A stretch of 64,000 nt of DNA from Mycolicibacterium alvei (GCF_010727325.1 NZ_AP022565.1:3720001-3784000); one strand, 5' to 3'. Positions 35,465 to 44,373 are shown, counted from the first letter of the stretch. Translations and numbers: made by a program. The notes: generated from the sequence alone by a model not told the origin.

Positions 35465-35885
35465 GCGTGCGTCAACGCACTGAGCAGAGCTACCCACCGC
35501 GGACGGCGGCATTGCCTCAAACCCGTCGAGGATGCGGACGCGATCATCCTGGGCGCGCTGGACTTCTGACCTCGGATCAAAGGCAAGATTCGGTCGAGAA
35601 CCGCTTCCGGCCGACAGGCTGGCGAGCGACCATCACAGTCGACCTGAAGGTCCGCTTCTTCTCGGAGATATCCGCGAGGGTGCGCATCTGCCCGCGGTAA
35701 ATCCGCACTGCAGTAGTCGGCATCGTCGACGGGTCGAACCCGACGCTAGCAAGGCACGTACCGCCAGCACGTTTGCTATGCAAGTCGTCGTGGGTTCGCT
35801 GCAGGAGTGCGCGGCGGTCGCGGTGGGCTCGTGGATGACGGCCGGCAATCAGCGTGCGGGTAACTTCTTGGCTGCTGGCCACTGG
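35465..35885. other. Intergenic region (420 bases) between convergent operons
   Basis: No convincing gene. A + frame to 35700 contains TVDLKVRFFSEISARVRI, which looks protein-like but has no start or domain and may be a gene remnant. No clear terminator. Confidence 0.4.
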
Positions 35886-36854
35886 TCAGGCGAGGAGTGG
35901 CCTGAGTTTGGTGGCGATCAGTCGGATGTGGTCGGCCACCAGCTGCTCTGGCATTCCTGCGATGGATGACCACAGGAAGATCTCCTCGACGGGTGCGTTC
36001 CCGACGTAGTGTCGCACCGACTCGGCGACGACCTCGGGGGTGTTGTGGACGAACGCGCCGAGCACTTTGCCCAAGTCGGATTCCCTGCGGATGCGGTCGG
36101 GGTCGACCGGCCGGGGTAGTGGCATGTCGGTGCCCTCGACCATGTACCGCCGGTAAGAGTCGAGCTGATATTGCAGGTGTTCCTTCACCACCGGCCAGTC
36201 GGCCTCGGGGTCCTCGGTCACCCAACCCGAGAAGGAACCCTTCATGCGACCCACCGAAGGATCGTGGCCGCCTGCGGCGAGTCCCTCCCGGTAGTGCGGC
36301 CACAGAGCGCCGTTTGCGCTCAGCAGACCGGCCCCGAGCTTCCCGGCCCGTCTGGCGCCTTTCGGTCCCTGATAACCGAGATAGATCGGGATGCGACCCT
36401 GGACCGGTGCCGGCACATGCCGGTCATCGGAGAAGATCTCACGTAACTCTGTGACCCGACGGTCTGTTGTGGTGTAGCGCCGGGAGATGTCTACCCCGAA
36501 CAGTTCGTACTCTGGATGGCGGTATCCCGCGCCGAGACCGAGATCGAGCCGCCCACCGGTGATCACGTCGACGATGGTCGCTTCCTCGGCGATCTGAATC
36601 GCCGAGCGCAGCGGCGCAAGCAGAACGGCGGTGCCCAGTCGCACCTTCCGGGTGACCGCACCCATCGCCGCAAGCATCGTCAATGGCTGTGTGAGGTAGC
36701 CGTCCTCGAACAAGTGATGCTCACTGGTCCACACAGAGTCAATGCCGAGATGTTCGGCTTCCTGGCACATCTCCAACGTGAACCCGTAGAGCTGGCTCCA
36801 GTTCTGACGCCACGCGGGCGGGTTGCGCATGTCGAAGTACACGCCGACCTTCAT
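35886..36854 (-). CDS. LLM-class F420-dependent oxidoreductase
   Basis: A 322-residue luciferase-like monooxygenase-family TIM barrel. It starts MKVGVYFDMRNPPAW and has DSVWTSEHHLFEDGYLTQPL, KVRLGTAVLLAPLRSAIQIAEE, GGRLDLGLGAGYRHPEYELFG and GARRAGKLGAGLLS. These are typical of mycobacterial LLM proteins that use reduced F420 or FMN to reduce or oxidise lipid or carbonyl substrates. It is the last gene of a minus-strand operon after the thiolase (16-base gap). Confidence 0.9.
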   Translation of the reverse strand: MKVGVYFDMRNPPAWRQNWSQLYGFTLEMCQEAEHLGIDSVWTSEHHLFEDGYLTQPLTMLAAMGAVTRKVRLGTAVLLAPLRSAIQIAEEATIVDVITGGRLDLGLGAGYRHPEYELFGVDISRRYTTTDRRVTELREIFSDDRHVPAPVQGRIPIYLGYQGPKGARRAGKLGAGLLSANGALWPHYREGLAAGGHDPSVGRMKGSFSGWVTEDPEADWPVVKEHLQYQLDSYRRYMVEGTDMPLPRPVDPDRIRRESDLGKVLGAFVHNTPEVVAESVRHYVGNAPVEEIFLWSSIAGMPEQLVADHIRLIATKLRPLLA

Positions 36855-36870
36855 CGCCGAGTCCTCAACG

Positions 36871-38031
36871 TCAGTTCTTGTCGCTGGAGAGAATTGTCAC
36901 CGCGGACACCGCGGTCGGCCCACCGATGTTGTGTGTCAATCCCACCCGTGCCCCATCGACCTGGTTTTCGGCGTCGCCCCGTAACTGGTTGAACAACTCG
37001 TAGCACTGCGCCACACCCGTGGCGCCCGGCGGGTGCCCCTTGGCCTTCAACCCGCCGCTCGGATTGATCGGGATGGAGCCGCCGACATAATGTTCGCGAC
37101 CCTCGACCAGCTTGTAAGCCTCGAAGCGGCTCGCGAACCCCAAGTCTTCATAACTGATCAATTCGACCCCAGTAAAGCAGTCGTGCACCTCGGCGACATC
37201 GATATCGCGCGGTGTCAGACCAGCCATGCTCATCGCGGCCTTGGCGGCGCGCACCGTCGGGGGAAAACTCGTCATGTCCGACTTGTGCTGATGCATCACC
37301 CGGTCCATGCCCAACCCGACGCCGCGCACCCACACCGGGCGGTCGGTGTACCGATCGACGACGTCCTCGGCGGCGAGAATGACCGCGGCGGCGCCGTCGC
37401 TCTGCGGCGTGCAGTCATACAGGCCGAACGGTTCCACGATGATCGGCGCGGCCAACACCTGCTCGACGGTGATCTCAAAACGCAGCTGCGCTTTCGGGTT
37501 GTTTAGAGCATGGAAGTGATTCTTGACCGCCACCATCGCCAAGTGCTCCTTGGTGGCCGGCGACTCGTGCAGATACCGGGTGACATGCAACGCAAAGTTA
37601 GCCGGGGCGACCAAGCCCAGGGGGTAGTCCCACGCGGTGTCACGCGTGAGCCCCGCCCACTCCCAGAACGTCGCGTTCGTCGCGGTCTCGCGAACCTTGT
37701 CCGCACCCACCACCAGCACCACGTCGTAGGCACCCGACGCAATCGCCAGCACGCCATTGCGGATCGCATCATTTCCGGTGGCACAAGCATTCTCGACCCT
37801 GGTCACCGGGATGCCGGTGAGATCGAGAGTGTCGGCCAGAATCGCCGCAGGCGAACCATCGGTCGTGGTCAACTCGCCGAACCACGCGGCCTGCAACTCA
37901 GACTTGCTGATGCCCTTATCGACATTGGCGACGCACTCGGCGTACGCCATCGGGATCAGATCCTTGATCCCCAGATCGAAATGCTCACCGAACGGAGTCA
38001 TCCCGGCTCCCACGATGGCGACGTTCCTCAC
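36871..38031 (-). CDS. SCP-x-type thiolase (lipid-transfer protein) with intact active site
   Basis: A 386-residue thiolase-fold protein. It has the nucleophile Cys83 in VENACATG, a central HDCFTG and the full GGLKAKGHPPGATG with His. It therefore looks catalytically competent, unlike the two other lipid-transfer-like proteins in the window. It overlaps the HMGCS/DUF35 fusion gene upstream by ATGA, suggesting a thiolase-DUF35 complex. Expected role: thiolytic removal of a two- or three-carbon unit from a branched or sterol-like 3-ketoacyl-CoA. Confidence 0.88.
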   Translation of the reverse strand: MRNVAIVGAGMTPFGEHFDLGIKDLIPMAYAECVANVDKGISKSELQAAWFGELTTTDGSPAAILADTLDLTGIPVTRVENACATGNDAIRNGVLAIASGAYDVVLVVGADKVRETATNATFWEWAGLTRDTAWDYPLGLVAPANFALHVTRYLHESPATKEHLAMVAVKNHFHALNNPKAQLRFEITVEQVLAAPIIVEPFGLYDCTPQSDGAAAVILAAEDVVDRYTDRPVWVRGVGLGMDRVMHQHKSDMTSFPPTVRAAKAAMSMAGLTPRDIDVAEVHDCFTGVELISYEDLGFASRFEAYKLVEGREHYVGGSIPINPSGGLKAKGHPPGATGVAQCYELFNQLRGDAENQVDGARVGLTHNIGGPTAVSAVTILSSDKN

Positions 38032-39293
38032 ACCAATTCTCCTTGCACATCGAGGGCTGATTTTGGGTGGGCTGCGACCCTGTTGGGCCAGAATGCGTAG
38101 CCGTAGTCCGGAATTCCGCTGCGGGAGGCGATCTTTCGCAGCACCACCGAACCGGCCTGACCGACGGTGGCTTCTCCGGCCGGAACTCCAGTCACCTTGA
38201 GCAGCACTCGGACCGGGCTCTTGTCGAGCTGGATGACCGCCAGCGAATACGGGCCAGGCAAGTCAGGTACCGGGATTCGCACCGTGGTGTGGGTGTAAAC
38301 GGTGCCGGTGCGCGGCAGCGGCACGAGCCGGTAATCGGTGGCGAGCATGCCGTTGTCGTCGACACGGGCGCGCGGAGGGAACTGCGGCGCGGAGTCGATG
38401 CCGGGCCGCTCGTCGAATACCGCGGCCTCCCATCGCAGCTTGGGCTCGAACGCGCGCGCATAGGCCGCCAGCGAGATCGGAATGCCCACACCGTCAGCCG
38501 TCGAGAATCGAGGCAGTTCGCCGGTCACCGCCTCATCCCGCGTTATCGCCGGCTGAGCGGCACCCAACTCTAGTCTGGCGGCCGTGATGCAGGACTGCTC
38601 GACAGCCAACACCAAACCCGAAGTGCCATTCTCGATGGCTGCTGCCAAAACGCGAATCAGTGCTGCCCCCGATACTGTTGCATCGTCGGCCGCGGCGCTC
38701 GTGTCCAAGCCTGCCTCGAGTTGTCCCGCCTTGACTCCAGCGACCGCGGCGACCGATTGCGTCGCGTCGAGCCGCAATTGGGCCAGGGTCGACTTCACGC
38801 CGATCTCGCGCTGCAACCGTGCATCGGCATATACGTGATGCTTTCCGTCCCGCCCCCGCGCCGTCGTCGGCAAGCTGCGTGTCTGCCGACCGAGCGGGAT
38901 CAGCGCCGCACCAGAACCTTGGTCTCCGGTCAGTGCCGCAGCGGCGGAGGCGACGGTCTCGGTGTCATCGGCGGCGATGACAAGCGTGCCGGCGGGGGCC
39001 GACGTGATCTGGTCGAGCACAGCCGGTGCCCCACCGAGCACCTCGGTGACCGGAACGTCGGCAGGCAGCGACAACCCGGCCAGGAGGACCGCGCCGTTAC
39101 CACCCTCCAACAGTGGGAAGTCGCGCGAGACAAGGACCACGAGCCGCGCCGACGCGGTCGGGTCGGCTGCACGCCCGGCGGCCACAGCCATGGTCACCGC
39201 ATCCTCGTCGGGGCCCTTTGCCCGACGAATGTTGTTCCCCACCGCGGTTGTCCACGGCGGAAGGTACGTGCCGATGGAAACGACATCACTCAC
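38028..39293 (-). CDS. Fusion of HMG-CoA-synthase-like domain and DUF35 OB-fold
   Basis: A 421-residue protein. Residues about 1-270 resemble the thiolase-fold half of 3-hydroxy-3-methylglutaryl-CoA synthase (VSDVVSIGTYLPPWTTAVGN, KGPDEDAVTMAVAAGR, AALTGDQGSGAALIPLG). The last about 130 residues are DUF35-like, with the OB strands RTGTVYTHTTVRIPVPDL and YSLAVIQL ending YGYAFWP; the zinc-ribbon Cys are again absent. GTG at 39291-39293 with GAGGTTGA is preferred over the longer frame. It is the first gene of the minus operon with the thiolase and LLM protein. The catalytic Cys of HMGCS is not visible, so it may be a scaffold rather than a synthase. Confidence 0.72.
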   Translation of the reverse strand: MSDVVSIGTYLPPWTTAVGNNIRRAKGPDEDAVTMAVAAGRAADPTASARLVVLVSRDFPLLEGGNGAVLLAGLSLPADVPVTEVLGGAPAVLDQITSAPAGTLVIAADDTETVASAAAALTGDQGSGAALIPLGRQTRSLPTTARGRDGKHHVYADARLQREIGVKSTLAQLRLDATQSVAAVAGVKAGQLEAGLDTSAAADDATVSGAALIRVLAAAIENGTSGLVLAVEQSCITAARLELGAAQPAITRDEAVTGELPRFSTADGVGIPISLAAYARAFEPKLRWEAAVFDERPGIDSAPQFPPRARVDDNGMLATDYRLVPLPRTGTVYTHTTVRIPVPDLPGPYSLAVIQLDKSPVRVLLKVTGVPAGEATVGQAGSVVLRKIASRSGIPDYGYAFWPNRVAAHPKSALDVQGELV

Positions 39294-39773
39294 GATGGTC
39301 AACCTCGATCTCAGGGTAGGGTCCGCCGACGGCGAACCAAGGCGGCGCAACTGCGTTCAGAATAGGATATATAGTTAGATAATTACATGTGAGGTATGCC
39401 ACGCCTCGGGGTCCAGGCCACGGACGTTGAGCCGATCTGTGCGTCGCCGCTGGTTGCCTGACCGTCGCCATACGCATAACGATGAGCTTTGGTGGAGTGT
39501 TGAACTCTGGGTGTGGGGTGCAATGGCTCGCGAATCAAGCGTCTTCAGCTGTGGCGAAGGGCCTTTTGCAAGCAACTTTGACAATCTCCAGCGACACGCC
39601 TGGGTGCCCTGTCGTTGTGTGCCTGCTACTGCGCCGCTGGGTTCCGTAACAAACAGGCGACGCTCAGTTCGCGGCCCGCTATGCGCCGACTCGCCAAACA
39701 CCGTCTCGACACAGACCAACATGGCATGAGGCATAGAGTTTGATGGCCCACCGCCAACTGCCCGGGGAACGCC
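39294..39773. other. Intergenic region at left edge of accessory island
   Basis: No convincing gene over 480 bases; frames here are on both strands without domains. An AT-rich patch at 39358-39390 likely carries the promoter of the minus-strand operon. The change from catabolic operons to IS-rich, unrelated genes begins here, so this is the likely island boundary. I see no tRNA and no clear attachment repeat. Confidence 0.45.
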
Positions 39774-40997
39774 ATGCCGAACAGCGCCACCGACCCGCAG
39801 CACCCGCTACTGGTCGTCTTCGACACGTCAACCCAAACCGAGTTCTACGCCGACGTCCACCGCGTGCTGGCCTCCCCCGCCGGCGCCGTGCTGCCCTACG
39901 ACTACGAACGCCGCCTCACGACCTCAGCCGCAGCCCAAGTCCTCGACGAGCTCGCCGGCGACCGTAACGCAGCCCCTGTCGACGTGCTGCTGATGTACGG
40001 CGAGCGACGAGGATTCCGCAAGGGCGACAGTGATCCGACCGAAATGCTGCGGTCGACGATAGACACGTTCATTCCCACCCGATCCGCTCGCATCGTGTCG
40101 GTATCCAGTGCCAGGGGTGCTGAACCTCAACGGGATGTGTTCAAGTTCCACCTCGAACTGCGCGGGTTCATCGACCCGAGAAGCGATGCGGTGCAAGCAT
40201 TAGTGGCCGCGCTGGAACAAGAGAACGCGCTGCCGTTCGGCGATCGCGCCACCCAATTCTCGTGGATCGCGACGCTGCCAGAGGATTTGGCGGCAACGCG
40301 CAACGCGTTGGTCAGCGACAGCCAGGACCGATGGGCCGCAGTCATTGACCGTTTTCACGAACGAGACACGCAGTTCAGCGACGACGTGTTCTGGCGGGTC
40401 AGGTCGGTCCGCCGCATTGCAGCGCGCTCCTCCGACAACGACACATTGTCACTGCGCAGTCGCAGAACGAACATCGTCGGCGATCCAGATGCCTTCCAGC
40501 GCGATTATCGAATCGCTGAACTGGGCAAATACGAGGTCTCGATTCAGACCCACACACCAGGCCCAACACAGCGGTTCCCCGCGGGTGCCACCGTGGCGTT
40601 CACCCCGGTCGAAGACGAAGACGGGTCGATTAAGCTGTCACCAGCGCCTTCCGTCCTGCGTCCGGAAGGCAATGTCGCACACCGCTTCACAGTCGCAACT
40701 AGCGGAAGCCCCGCCACACGGTACCCACGGATGTTGCTCGAAACCCAACCCCCAAACTGGGAATCAAAGTACCCGCCAGGGTCCACATGCACGCTCACAT
40801 TCGCGGTACGCAAGCCCGCCTGGCGGTGGGTGGTCGGCATTCTCTGCATCGCCGGCATCGGCACCATCGCCGGCTGCCTCAAGGAATTCCACCTTCAGCC
40901 AACCATTTTCGCCCTATGCGCCGTGGGCGCCGCGGTATTGGTCGGTGTCGGATGGTGGGCCTGGAGCGGACAGTTCAAATTCGGCAAAGGCGGCTAA
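39774..40997 (+). CDS. Unknown protein with two C-terminal membrane helices
   Basis: A 407-residue protein I do not recognise. Residues 1-345 look soluble, rich in charged residues and beta-strand-like segments (PLLVVFDTSTQTEFYADVHR at the start; later KYEVSIQTHTPGP, AGATVAFTPVEDEDGS). The last 60 residues carry two hydrophobic segments (VVGILCIAGIGTIAGCL and FALCAVGAAVLVGVGWWAW) ending in GQFKFGKGG, so the protein is probably anchored with a large cytoplasmic domain. It converges on the DUF4338-like gene with 27 bases between them. Effector or sensor roles in defence are possible but not shown. Confidence 0.7.
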   Translation: MPNSATDPQHPLLVVFDTSTQTEFYADVHRVLASPAGAVLPYDYERRLTTSAAAQVLDELAGDRNAAPVDVLLMYGERRGFRKGDSDPTEMLRSTIDTFIPTRSARIVSVSSARGAEPQRDVFKFHLELRGFIDPRSDAVQALVAALEQENALPFGDRATQFSWIATLPEDLAATRNALVSDSQDRWAAVIDRFHERDTQFSDDVFWRVRSVRRIAARSSDNDTLSLRSRRTNIVGDPDAFQRDYRIAELGKYEVSIQTHTPGPTQRFPAGATVAFTPVEDEDGSIKLSPAPSVLRPEGNVAHRFTVATSGSPATRYPRMLLETQPPNWESKYPPGSTCTLTFAVRKPAWRWVVGILCIAGIGTIAGCLKEFHLQPTIFALCAVGAAVLVGVGWWAWSGQFKFGKGG

Positions 40998-41024
40998 AGC
41001 CAAGGCCGCCCAACGACAGACGGG

Positions 41025-42083
41025 CTAGCCGCCGGCAGGGGTGATATAGAACGACAGCGGCACCTGCTCCTGCGGGTACTTGTGCGCCCTGGCGAGCCGT
41101 TTCCGACGCGCCAGAGCGTGATCGTTCTTGGTGTCCGCAGTCGCGGTCTCGTCCGATCCGTCCGACGGCGGCAGAAACTTGCCAGTCCAAATCTTCACGA
41201 CGTCATCCCAATCCAGCCGCGGTCGGTCGCGCCGAGATGTGCCTTGGGTCAGGTGATCTCGCGTTTCACCACCGAGCATGCCGATGTGAACACCCATCTC
41301 ATTGCCATGAAACAGGCGCCGAGTGTGGCCGGTGCGCTGCAGCCCGTAGGTGACCGCGTAACGCCGCACGTCCTTGGCGGTAGCGAACCGGTCGGGACGT
41401 TCATTCTGCAGCAGTGCGCATGCCAGGTCGACGGTCTTCGCGCTCACCAGGCCTTCGAAGGACGCGAACAATGTGTCCGATTCGGATGCGGGATGGATGT
41501 GGGTGTACAGGTTGCCGTTTGCACCGGTATCGGCACTGAACCTGTGACGCGATAGTTGGCCCAGGCGATGGTTGCGAAACGGGAAGCCGCTCGGGCCTTT
41601 ACCCGTCGTGGTCACGACAGCAGCCAGGTCAGGGTCATCCTGCTTCTTGCACGCCAGCTCGAACGCACGCTGTCCAACTTCAGTGAAAGGCGCCGCCGCG
41701 ATAAGCCACGCCCCGGACAGCACATCGTACGGCCGCATCGCGCAGGCAATCGACAGTTGCATTATCCGGGCCAGACCAGCCTCACGGATCGACGTCGCAT
41801 CCTCATCGAAGTGCGCACTCGTCTTCGGATAATGCGTACGCCAACCGAGGTGGCGATCACGCAATCGTTGCGAGTACCGAGCACTCGCCAGCACTGCAGC
41901 ACCGATAAGCGGCCGATGCCCAGTCTGGCCGTCATCCCAGACCAACAGACCCATCCGTCGTCCGACGCGCCTACGCGAAGTGACCGACTGGCTTACAGCC
42001 AGATAGTCGACGATCGCCCGATGCCGACTGTCGGCGAAATCAACAATCTCCAGCGTCGGCTGGATGGCGCTGGGCTGAAACAT
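41025..42083 (-). CDS. DUF4338/DruA-like protein, possibly 5'-truncated
   Basis: A 352-residue protein whose N-terminal part (RRRVGRRMGLLVWDDGQTG, PLIGAAVLASARYSQRL, RDRHLGW) resembles the DUF4338 family, which includes DruA of the Druantia phage-defence system. Later parts (PSGFPFRNHRLGQLSRH) are not familiar. The start codon lies exactly where an IS-end-like sequence begins (42083), so the real N-terminus may have been lost and the ATG made by the junction. No other Druantia gene is present. The family call is tentative and made from memory. Confidence 0.4.
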   Translation of the reverse strand: MFQPSAIQPTLEIVDFADSRHRAIVDYLAVSQSVTSRRRVGRRMGLLVWDDGQTGHRPLIGAAVLASARYSQRLRDRHLGWRTHYPKTSAHFDEDATSIREAGLARIMQLSIACAMRPYDVLSGAWLIAAAPFTEVGQRAFELACKKQDDPDLAAVVTTTGKGPSGFPFRNHRLGQLSRHRFSADTGANGNLYTHIHPASESDTLFASFEGLVSAKTVDLACALLQNERPDRFATAKDVRRYAVTYGLQRTGHTRRLFHGNEMGVHIGMLGGETRDHLTQGTSRRDRPRLDWDDVVKIWTGKFLPPSDGSDETATADTKNDHALARRKRLARAHKYPQEQVPLSFYITPAGG

Positions 42084-42135
42084 GTCAACGGTTCGCGAAT
42101 TTTGACCCTCTGGGGTTCCCGAAGAACTGACCCGT
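42083..42135. repeat. IS21-type terminus remnant
   Basis: From TGTCAACGGTTCGCGAATTT the sequence shows the pattern of an IS21-family end: TGTCAAC at the tip, then spaced repeats GAATTTTGACCC and GAAGAACTGACCC. No second end or transposase of this type is found on the other side. It touches the start codon of the DUF4338-like gene. Confidence 0.4.
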
Positions 42136-42140
42136 CGGGG

Positions 42141-42929
42141 TTATTGCAGGGCTTGAATGGCGTAGAGAGTTGCGGTTGCGATGGCCAGTACACCTAGACC
42201 CCATCGGAGTGCGCGTTCGGGTAGGTGTGGTTGCATCCGTGCGCCCAGGTAGCCGCCTACGAGGCCGCCGGCGCCGGCGATGAGGCCGATCGTCCAGTTG
42301 GGTGCGATGTGGTGTCCTGTGGTGGTGATTGCCAGGATGACGTAGGTGATCGCGCCGGCGATTGACGTGATGAATGTGGAGACGAGCGTGGCGGGTGCCA
42401 CGGTGGCGATCGGTAACCCGCGGCCCACCAGAATTGGGCTGAGCAGTGATCCGCCGCCGATGCCGTAGATTCCGCCGATGACGCCCACGCCGAGCGCTAC
42501 CGCCACGGTAGAGCCGCGGGACAAAGGCCGATGTGATGGTGTCGTTGCGTTTCGGTTTCGCTGAAGACAGAGCCAGATGCCCAGGAGCAGGAGGAATCCA
42601 GCGACCACTAGACGAAACACCTGGGGGCCGGGGATCAGGAAGACCCGGACCAAAGCGCCGATAACGACGCCGGGCAGGGTGCCGATCAGCAGCACTGTGG
42701 TCAACGCGCTGCGCAAGGGTGCATGGGTGCGATAACGAAGGAGTGCCCCAGGGATCGCCACGATGTTAAACAGCAGGTTGGTCGGCGTGACTGCGGGACT
42801 GGGGACTTGCAAGACAGTGAGCTGGATCGGCAGGAGGAATACTGCTCCGGACACGCCCACGGGAGCTGTTAGGACTGCGACCCCCAGCCCCGCAACGAAG
42901 CTCAACAAGACAAGCTCAAATGCACTCAC
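42141..42929 (-). CDS. TauE/SafE-family membrane transporter (TSUP), 5' end altered by IS insertion
   Basis: An integral membrane protein of the TauE/SafE type with about eight predicted membrane helices. Motifs include APVGVSGAVFLLPIQL near the start, PTNLLFNIVAIPGALLRY and GVIGGIYGIGGGSLLSP in the second half. Members export sulfite, sulfonates or similar anions. The open frame continues upstream to 43094, but everything upstream of 42940 is inside the IS3 element, so the start in the native gene is uncertain; GTG 42929 is the last native start. The upstream promoter has been separated by the insertion. Confidence 0.75.
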   Translation of the reverse strand: MSAFELVLLSFVAGLGVAVLTAPVGVSGAVFLLPIQLTVLQVPSPAVTPTNLLFNIVAIPGALLRYRTHAPLRSALTTVLLIGTLPGVVIGALVRVFLIPGPQVFRLVVAGFLLLLGIWLCLQRNRNATTPSHRPLSRGSTVAVALGVGVIGGIYGIGGGSLLSPILVGRGLPIATVAPATLVSTFITSIAGAITYVILAITTTGHHIAPNWTIGLIAGAGGLVGGYLGARMQPHLPERALRWGLGVLAIATATLYAIQALQ

Positions 42930-42970
42930 AAGAGCACTATTGATCCGCCCCGGCATGTCGGGAGGTTCTC

Positions 42971-43855
42971 TTATCTGAGTGCCTCCTCGGCATGAGGGTG
43001 CCGTTGGCGATGGTAGTAGAGCGCTTCGGCCCGATCGGGGGTCAGGTCCTGGCAGTAGCCGTTGGGTCGCTGACGGTTGTAGAAGGCCACCCATTCGGCG
43101 GTCCCCAGCGCCAGTTCGGTGGCACCGGGATAGAGCGGCTGGCGGTCGATGAGTTCGGTCTTGTAGCTGCTGTTCACCGATTCGGCCAGAGCATTATCGA
43201 AACTATCCCCGACGGATCCGACTGAAGGCAGGATCCCCTCAGCGGCCAGACGTTCGGTGAACGCGACCGCGGTGTATTGCGAGCCCGCGTCGCTGTGGTG
43301 GATAAGTGAATCCAAAGATGCTGCACCCGAACGCTTTCTGGTGTCGATAGCGTGGTCGATCGCATCGGTCACCAGCTTCTGGGTCATCTCGGTAGCCACC
43401 TTCCAACCCACGATCTTGCGGGCATAGACATCGGTGACGAACGCCGTGTAGGCCCAGCCGGCACGAGTCCGGCAGTAGGTGAAATCGGCCACCCACAATC
43501 GGTCAGGCGCACCGGCGACGAAATTACGCCGGACCCGATCCGGGGCTCGCGTCGCTGCCGGATCGGCGACGGTGGTGCGCACCCGCCGGCGCTTGCACGC
43601 ACCCCGCCAACCCATCTCCCGCATGACCCGTTCCACGACACAGCGCGATACGTCGATACCATTGGTGCGCAATACAATCCATGTTTTACGAGCGCCCAGG
43701 ACTCGGTACAGACTCTGCGATTGGCGAAGCTGCCAGATCGCATCGATCACCTGCGCATCGGCCCAGTCGGCTTTCGAGGGGCCCTGACGGGCGCGGTGGG
43801 CGTAATACGTCGACGGGGCGATCGTGACGCCGTACTCGGAAAGCACAGCGCACAT
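42971..43855 (-). CDS. IS3-family transposase OrfB, frame apparently broken near N-terminus
   Basis: A 294-residue integrase-core protein: HTH_21-like part, then DDE motifs WVADFTYCRT (Asp), HHSDAGSQY (Asp) and DNALAESVNSSYK (Glu). Upstream of the ATG, the matching sequence VVEFISAHQHMRVGVDG is in another frame; a family-typical DGLRWGVES join is missing about four bases near 43868-43875. The usual -1 fusion with OrfA would thus not give a full product, so this copy may be inactive. Confidence 0.85.
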   Translation of the reverse strand: MCAVLSEYGVTIAPSTYYAHRARQGPSKADWADAQVIDAIWQLRQSQSLYRVLGARKTWIVLRTNGIDVSRCVVERVMREMGWRGACKRRRVRTTVADPAATRAPDRVRRNFVAGAPDRLWVADFTYCRTRAGWAYTAFVTDVYARKIVGWKVATEMTQKLVTDAIDHAIDTRKRSGAASLDSLIHHSDAGSQYTAVAFTERLAAEGILPSVGSVGDSFDNALAESVNSSYKTELIDRQPLYPGATELALGTAEWVAFYNRQRPNGYCQDLTPDRAEALYYHRQRHPHAEEALR

Positions 43856-43922
43856 CGACTCGACACCCCGAGACCATCAACGCCCACCCGCATGTGCTGG
43901 TGGGCGCTGATGAACTCCACGA

Positions 43923-44249
43923 CTACTGAGAGGGCCGGTCGAGCTCGGCGGCGAAGAAAACCGAGGCCGCCTTCAAGATCGCGTTGGCCCGCTTGAGTTC
44001 GGCATTCTCCCGGCGCAGCTTGCGCAGGACCTCGGATTCCTCGCTGGTCTGCCCCGCCCGAGAGCCGGCGTCGATCTCAGCCTGGCGAACCCATTTGCGC
44101 ACCGTTTCGGCAGTACCGACGCCCAGCAGGTCAGCAACCCGGCCCATCGCCTCCCACTCCGAAACTGTCTCGCTGCGCAGATCGGCCACCATCTGCACCG
44201 CCCGCACCTTCAGCTCGTCTGGATACCGCCTCGATGACTTCGATCCCAC
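43923..44249 (-). CDS. IS3-family transposase OrfA
   Basis: A 108-residue protein with a helix-turn-helix (RYPDELKVRAVQMVADLR, GVGTAETVRKWVRQAE) and a C-terminal leucine-zipper-like region (LRRENAELKRANAILKAAS). It binds the IS ends. The GTG start has AAGGATGGG upstream. A -1 frameshift near its end would normally produce the OrfAB transposase. Confidence 0.88.
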   Translation of the reverse strand: MGSKSSRRYPDELKVRAVQMVADLRSETVSEWEAMGRVADLLGVGTAETVRKWVRQAEIDAGSRAGQTSEESEVLRKLRRENAELKRANAILKAASVFFAAELDRPSQ

Positions 44250-44373
44250 GTGCCCATCCTTCCCAACGGAAGAACTCTCCAGACACGCCGGGGCGGATCA
44301 CTATCGTCGCCGAGGTAACTGGCCCCCAGGGTTTGGATCACCGGACTCGCGCGGGTCTTGGAGTATCGATGGT

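Larger units (their letters stand above)
42941..44300 (-). mobile_element. IS3-family element (1360 bases) with CTAT target duplication
   Basis: Imperfect terminal inverted repeats start TGATCCGCCCCGGC[A/G]TGTC at 42941 and at the complement ending 44300. The four bases CTAT flank both ends (42937-42940 and 44301-44304), as expected for a target duplication. It contains orfA (43923-44249) and orfB (42971-43855). It is inserted at the left end of the IS21-type element, next to the transporter gene. Confidence 0.85.

Noticed and set aside
35532..35969. 145-residue + frame
   Set aside because: Overlaps the LLM gene end and has no domain or start signal.
39375..39803. 142-residue minus-strand frame at island left edge
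   Set aside because: Cys/Arg-rich, no domain, overlaps the start of the 407-residue gene.
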